Below are positions 59,769 to 64,000 of a DNA stretch of 64,000 nucleotides, in pieces. Position 1 is the first letter of the stretch. Each line of letters opens with the position of its first letter. Source of the DNA: Millionella massiliensis (GTDB taxonomy: Bacteria > Bacteroidota > Bacteroidia > Bacteroidales > Rikenellaceae); assembly GCF_900104655.1 (NCBI RefSeq), contig NZ_FNWD01000002.1, forward strand, positions 2,588,246 through 2,652,245, given 5' to 3'. The position numbers were made by a program, and so were the translations under genes. The notes under the pieces were generated by a model. The model did no database searches. It was not told the DNA's origin and saw nothing but the letters and a program-made list of their open reading frames with translations.

Positions 59769-62700
59769 CTAATTTTCGGGGGCCGCTGTTTGCTCTTCGG
59801 CGTCGGTTTGGGCTGGAACGGTAGTTTCCTGCTCCGGGGTGTTGTCCGATTGGCGTTTCTGTTGGCGTTTGGCTTTGCGGTCTGCCTTGCGGGCCGCTTT
59901 GATCTCCTGTTTCGTCTTGGTGATCTTGAACAGGTCGCCCAGCTTCAGAATCTTTTTCCGGACGCCGAAACCGATGCCGGTCTCGGTCACTTCGCCTTCG
60001 AGGATGCTTTCGAAGTTGGTCTCGCGGAACAGTTTCAGGTACATGTTGTCGCGGCGGGTGAGTTGGTATTCGAGCGAGATGTCGTCCACGAGGTTTTCGG
60101 CAGTGTTTTGTACATCTTCGCCGCCGGTGCTCACTTTGCCGCCGATGGTGATCTGGACGCGGTTGTCGAAGAACTTCTTGGAGAGTTTGTAGGAGTAGTC
60201 GGTGCGGGTTCCTTCGGCTCCGGCCGTGGGATCGTCGTAGGAGTCGATCCCGAAGGTGAGGTCGACGCCCCGCAGACTGTTCTGTGCCCACTGGTTCAGC
60301 TCCTTGGCGATAAACGAGTTGAGCGGGTTACCGGTGTTGACTTTGGCCGAGGTTCCCGGGCCGGAATAGGTGTTGTAGATCAACAGGCTCATGGCCTGGT
60401 TTTGACGCTGTTCGGCGGTGAGGGAGGCCAGTTGGTTTTGCAGGGTGAGGTCTTCGGGGGCTGCTAGGTCGAGGCTGAGGTCGAGCGTTTCGAGGCTGCC
60501 GCGGATGTTGACGATGATCTGGAAGTTGACCTGACGGCTGGTCTGGTCTTCGAGGGTTACGGTGGTGCGGACGGTCTCGATGGCCCGGATGGCAAAGGTC
60601 GGGTCGAGCATGTCGCCGGTCCAGCTGACGTAGCCGCCGGGGGTGATGCTGAAATCTTTGGTCGAAATTACGGGCGGAGTATAGCGGACGCGGCCACCGG
60701 TCAGTTCGTATTTGCCGGCAAAACGGGTGTCGCCCAGTCGGTTCATGGAGTAGGTGAGGTTCCCGCCTCCCTGGAGGTTGATGCGGTTTTGACCGTCTTC
60801 CGAGAGGTAGACCGAGACCTGAACGTCGGGGTCGATCGCTACGTTCATCAGCATGTCGATGCCGCCGAGGCGGAGCATGGCCGGCGGACGGTTTGCCTGG
60901 ACGGTGGTGGTGTCGTTGAAGGCGACGAAGGTGACGACGTTCTGCGACCGGTCTTCGATTCCCACGGGCGAATCCTGCATGACGTAGGTCACTTCGGTAC
61001 CGGTCAGCAGGTTGACGTTCCCACGGATGTTCAGGGCGTCGAGCGGCCCCTGTACCCAGGCCGCGAGATCGGCGCTGGCTTTGCCGAAGACCATCGATCC
61101 TCTGTTGCGGGGTACGTTGATGAGTTGGAAATCGTTGGCCCGGACGCGCAGGTCGGCGCTCATCTGCGAAAGGTCGCCGAGGTCGATGCTGCCGTTCAGC
61201 GTGAGACGGTGCTTGTTGGGGGCGATCAGGCCGAAGTCGTTGAACAGGATGCGATCTTCGCGGAGTTCGATCGGGGTGTCGGTGATGCCGAAGCGGGTGC
61301 CGATGGCGGCCACGTCGACGGTTGTGCTGTCGAACTTCATCGAACCTCCGAGTCGCAGCGTGCCGAGGCTGTCGTCGGCCTGAAGGTGGCCGCGGAGCAT
61401 GCCGGCCAGACTGCCCGATCCCTCAGGCAGGAAGGGGTTTGCGGCACGAAGCGGGATGCCGGGCAGATCGGCCGTCAGTCGCAGTGCCGAGGTGGTGTCG
61501 GCCGGGTTGTAGCGCCCTTCGGCCGTAAGGGCGGTCTGGCGGTCGATGGTCAGCGCTAGCGATCCCTCCTGCCCGCTGAGGGTGTCGGTCCGGTAGGCGA
61601 GTTTCAATCCGATGTCCCCTACGCGGCGGTTGTCGTACAGCAGGGTATCGACCGTCACGCGTCCGTGGGCGGCAAGGGTGCTGTCGGCCATGCCGAAGGT
61701 CAGGTCAGCTCCGAGGCGTCCGCCGAGCGGCGGGGCGGTGGGCAGCAGTTTCAGTGTGTTGGCAATGTCGATGCCGTTCAGTCCGAGCCGGATGCTGCCG
61801 CGCGGCATGCTGTCGACGACGACCGATTCCAGCGTGAATGCCTGATTGGCGCGGGTGACGCGCAGGTCGGCTTCCAGTGCGCGGTCGAAGTGATAGCGGA
61901 CGAAGTTGCCGTCGTTGACGTTCCATTCCGAGAACCCGAAGATGGGGCGCTGCGGGATGAGGTTGACGGTCACGGCGCTGTCGCCGAGGGTGGCGCGCAG
62001 ACCGAAATTCAGCCCCGTGTGGCCGTGTCGGTCGCGTTGGGTGAGGCTCAACTGGCCGGTGCTGCCGGCGGCGTGGCCGTACAGGGCGATCAGCCCCATG
62101 CGGTTCAGGTTGCCGGGACGGTTGGCCAGACGTACGAAGTATTGCAGTTGGCCGTTTCGGCCGCCGACGCCGGCGGTCAGCGTGTCGAGTACGATACCTT
62201 GGCTCGAGAGTTGGTTGATCTCGGTTTTGAAACCGAACGGGTTGCCGTCGGCTGCGGCCGCGGTGAGGTTCATCCGGCCGAATCCGGCTCCCTGGGCACG
62301 CAGGTAGTCGTTCAGCACGTTGTTGCGTGCGGCCTGGAAGTCGAGCTTGAAGGGCGGAAGAAGGTGTTCGAGGGTGTCGGTGTTGACCCGGCCTGCCCAG
62401 ATTTGGTTCTGGATCTCGGTGGCGACCCGACCGAACGCGGCGGCAAGGGTGTCGAGGCTTGAACGGGAGTGGAAGGCCAGTTGCATGTCGCCGCTGGCGA
62501 ACTCCAGTTGCACGTGCGAGGTGTCGGCCTCGGCGGCGAGGGTCGTGCGGGCCACGAAGTCGGTGAAGGTGCCGTAGCGGACGCTCAGCGAGTCGAGTGC
62601 GATTTGGGCCGAGTAGGCATTGCCCGAGGCCGCGGAGGCCCGAATGGTCAGACGGGTCGAGAGCGAGGAGGAATCGGCCACAAACCCCATGCGCTCCGGG

Positions 62701-64000
62701 TCGAAGTGGGTGATGGCCCCCGTCAGTGTGGCCTCCTGTCGCTCGGCGGTGAGGTTGCCGCCGAGGTGCAGATCGGCATCGATGCCTTCGTTGCGGCTGG
62801 TCAGGCGTCCGGTGATCTGCTGGTCGGTGAGACGGGCGGTCAGGTCGATGTTGCGGTAGTCGAAACCGTTGTATTCCGCCTGTTTGATGCGAAGCCGGGC
62901 ATCGGCGGTGGTCGTGGCTGTAAAGGGGTCGAATCCGCAGCCTTCGGCCCGGAGGGCGAGGGTCACACAGCCGAGCGAGTCGGCGGGCAGGAAGCGGTCG
63001 AGCGGCAGACTGTCGATGGTTAGGTCAGCTGCGTACTCTTCGCTCTGCGGGCGAAAGGAACCGTCGAGCGAAACGCGGCCTCCGGCTGCCTGTACGGCCA
63101 GTCGGGCCTGATAGACACCTGTCTCGGCCGTGGCTTCGCCGCGGAAACGGGTGGGGGGCAGGGCTATGCCGTCGGGCAGCAGGTGGGCGATGAGCCGCGG
63201 GTTGCGCAGGTCGCCGCCGAAGGTGATGTGTCCGGTCGTATGTTTCGGAGTGGTAATGGCGTGTGCCCGTCCTTCAGCGATAAAGTCGATCGCGTGGGGA
63301 AGCGAAGCGACCAACCGGTGGAGGCGCAGTTCGCCCAGTGTACCGCTCAGCCGGGTGTCGAGGGTGAGGGAGCGGCCGGCGAGCTGGCGATGCAGCGGGC
63401 GGTCGATTTCGGTTAGTCGGAACAGGTCGGTCGACCCCACCTGCAGGGTCAGCTGGACGTTGAGCGGCGTTGCGGGTGAGAGGGTGGCGATGTCAGCCCC
63501 GACCGACAGATCGGCGCGCAGGGATGAAGTGGTGGTGAGCAGTTCGAAGTCATGCAGGGCGTAACCGCTGCTGTCCATCGACATGCTGCCGGTGGTCTGG
63601 GTGACGGCCAGCCCGGAGCGTTCCGTGAAACTCAGACCGGTGAGCCGGGCGCGAATTTCGGTGCCGCGGTTGTAGATGGAGTCGAGGCTGAGGTTCAGGC
63701 CGCTCAGCACGATATGATTGGGGTCGAGGGTCGGGAGCGGCTCTCCGTAGGCGAGGCCGTAACGGGCGGCATTGTCGGTAAGGCGCAGCTCATCGAGCCG
63801 GATGGTCCAGGGCAGACTTTCGGTGGTGTCGGCCGTTTCCGTTGCTGTGGGGGCTGTATTTTCGGCCGGTGTGGGCGATGCTGAAACTGCTGGAGTTGCA
63901 GGTGTGGGGATGCTGTCGGTCAGATAGGCGTAGTCGCCGCGCTCGATCAGTAGCCGATGGGCCGTGATCTCCTGTGTGCCGAGGTCGACCGCGCAACTGT
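59769..64000 (-). CDS. tamB: TamB-family translocation/assembly protein (5' end beyond window)
   Basis: About 1409 residues are visible, with the frame open to the right edge, so the N-terminal anchor is missing. The region is a long series of amphipathic beta-strand repeats, as in the AsmA/TamB/VPS13-like lipid-conducting groove. The C-terminal DUF490 domain includes DTRFAGKYELTGGRVRYTPP, SITPGGYVSWTGDMLDPTFAIRA and LNQWAQNSLRGVDLTFGID. A charged tail (EIKAARKADRKAKRQQKRQ) follows. It spans the periplasm and works with TamL. A Pro/Thr/Ala-rich linker near the visible N-terminus (63800-63910) is notable. Confidence 0.92.
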   Translation of the reverse strand, partial: SCAVDLGTQEITAHRLLIERGDYAYLTDSIPTPATPAVSASPTPAENTAPTATETADTTESLPWTIRLDELRLTDNAARYGLAYGEPLPTLDPNHIVLSGLNLSLDSIYNRGTEIRARLTGLSFTERSGLAVTQTTGSMSMDSSGYALHDFELLTTTSSLRADLSVGADIATLSPATPLNVQLTLQVGSTDLFRLTEIDRPLHRQLAGRSLTLDTRLSGTLGELRLHRLVASLPHAIDFIAEGRAHAITTPKHTTGHITFGGDLRNPRLIAHLLPDGIALPPTRFRGEATAETGVYQARLAVQAAGGRVSLDGSFRPQSEEYAADLTIDSLPLDRFLPADSLGCVTLALRAEGCGFDPFTATTTADARLRIKQAEYNGFDYRNIDLTARLTDQQITGRLTSRNEGIDADLHLGGNLTAERQEATLTGAITHFDPERMGFVADSSSLSTRLTIRASAASGNAYSAQIALDSLSVRYGTFTDFVARTTLAAEADTSHVQLEFASGDMQLAFHSRSSLDTLAAAFGRVATEIQNQIWAGRVNTDTLEHLLPPFKLDFQAARNNVLNDYLRAQGAGFGRMNLTAAAADGNPFGFKTEINQLSSQGIVLDTLTAGVGGRNGQLQYFVRLANRPGNLNRMGLIALYGHAAGSTGQLSLTQRDRHGHTGLNFGLRATLGDSAVTVNLIPQRPIFGFSEWNVNDGNFVRYHFDRALEADLRVTRANQAFTLESVVVDSMPRGSIRLGLNGIDIANTLKLLPTAPPLGGRLGADLTFGMADSTLAAHGRVTVDTLLYDNRRVGDIGLKLAYRTDTLSGQEGSLALTIDRQTALTAEGRYNPADTTSALRLTADLPGIPLRAANPFLPEGSGSLAGMLRGHLQADDSLGTLRLGGSMKFDSTTVDVAAIGTRFGITDTPIELREDRILFNDFGLIAPNKHRLTLNGSIDLGDLSQMSADLRVRANDFQLINVPRNRGSMVFGKASADLAAWVQGPLDALNIRGNVNLLTGTEVTYVMQDSPVGIEDRSQNVVTFVAFNDTTTVQANRPPAMLRLGGIDMLMNVAIDPDVQVSVYLSEDGQNRINLQGGGNLTYSMNRLGDTRFAGKYELTGGRVRYTPPVISTKDFSITPGGYVSWTGDMLDPTFAIRAIETVRTTVTLEDQTSRQVNFQIIVNIRGSLETLDLSLDLAAPEDLTLQNQLASLTAEQRQNQAMSLLIYNTYSGPGTSAKVNTGNPLNSFIAKELNQWAQNSLRGVDLTFGIDSYDDPTAGAEGTRTDYSYKLSKKFFDNRVQITIGGKVSTGGEDVQNTAENLVDDISLEYQLTRRDNMYLKLFRETNFESILEGEVTETGIGFGVRKKILKLGDLFKITKTKQEIKAARKADRKAKRQQKRQSDNTPEQETTVPAQTDAEEQTAAPEN

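Noticed and set aside
59767-60291. N-terminal extension of the tamL frame to 60291
   Set aside because: The extension overlaps the tamB 3' end and is Arg/His/Pro-rich shadow sequence. The real start is at 59766 or 59667.

Overview
The window is about 64 kb of a moderately GC-rich (high fifties percent by eye) Bacteroidota chromosome, most likely Alistipes or a close Rikenellaceae relative. The evidence is: Bacteroidota-type promoters (TTTG, about 19-20 bp, TAnnTTTG) in front of many genes and both tRNAs; no clear Shine-Dalgarno sequences; phylum-typical families (DUF4290, DUF4831, GIN/DUF2807, zinc-free L31 type B, a TamB-TamL pair); menaquinone by the futalosine route (MqnD); and a cysteate synthase-type gene, which fits the sulfonolipids of Alistipes. 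The genus is an inference.

Layout. 1-8813: housekeeping genes, mostly on the minus strand: a TIGR01777 epimerase (cut by the left edge), a GT4 glycosyltransferase, the transporter CstA, the hydrogenase maturase HydF, CinA, PyrD and PdxB. 9016-22721: a hemicellulose-degradation island with GH2, GH43, GH30 with a ricin-like tail, and three tandem GH120 beta-xylosidase-type proteins, the middle one carrying an inserted CBM6-like domain. All have signal peptides, and no SusC/SusD or regulator is present. 23086-25924: an M20 amidohydrolase and the convergent cysteate synthase-type gene. 26229-30683: a selenium cluster (mnmH, yedF, cysteine desulfurase-like, DUF3343, selD), followed by tRNA-Glu(UUC), whose wobble base is a substrate of MnmH.

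31395-44706: folate genes (folP, metF), Bacteroidota-specific secreted proteins (DUF4831, DUF2807), a TrmN6-type methyltransferase, a fosfomycin-insensitive type of MurA, pdxA-mqnD, DUF4290, an NtrC-like sigma-54 activator without its DNA-binding domain, and a SpoU rRNA methyltransferase. 44822-49164: carAB, with a one-base overlap and a palindrome between promoter and start codon. 49476-56846: small membrane, secreted and lipoproteins, an AsmA-like protein, L31B, BioB, tRNA-Arg(ACG) and a zinc-free SIRT5-like sirtuin. 57316-64000: tamL and tamB (tamB cut by the right edge).

The strongest points for follow-up are the GH120 trio with its inserted CBM6-like domain and mosaic ancestry, the sulfonolipid-type cysteate synthase, the selenium cluster, and the NtrC-like protein without a helix-turn-helix. 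There is no CRISPR array, insertion sequence, phage or rRNA in the window.
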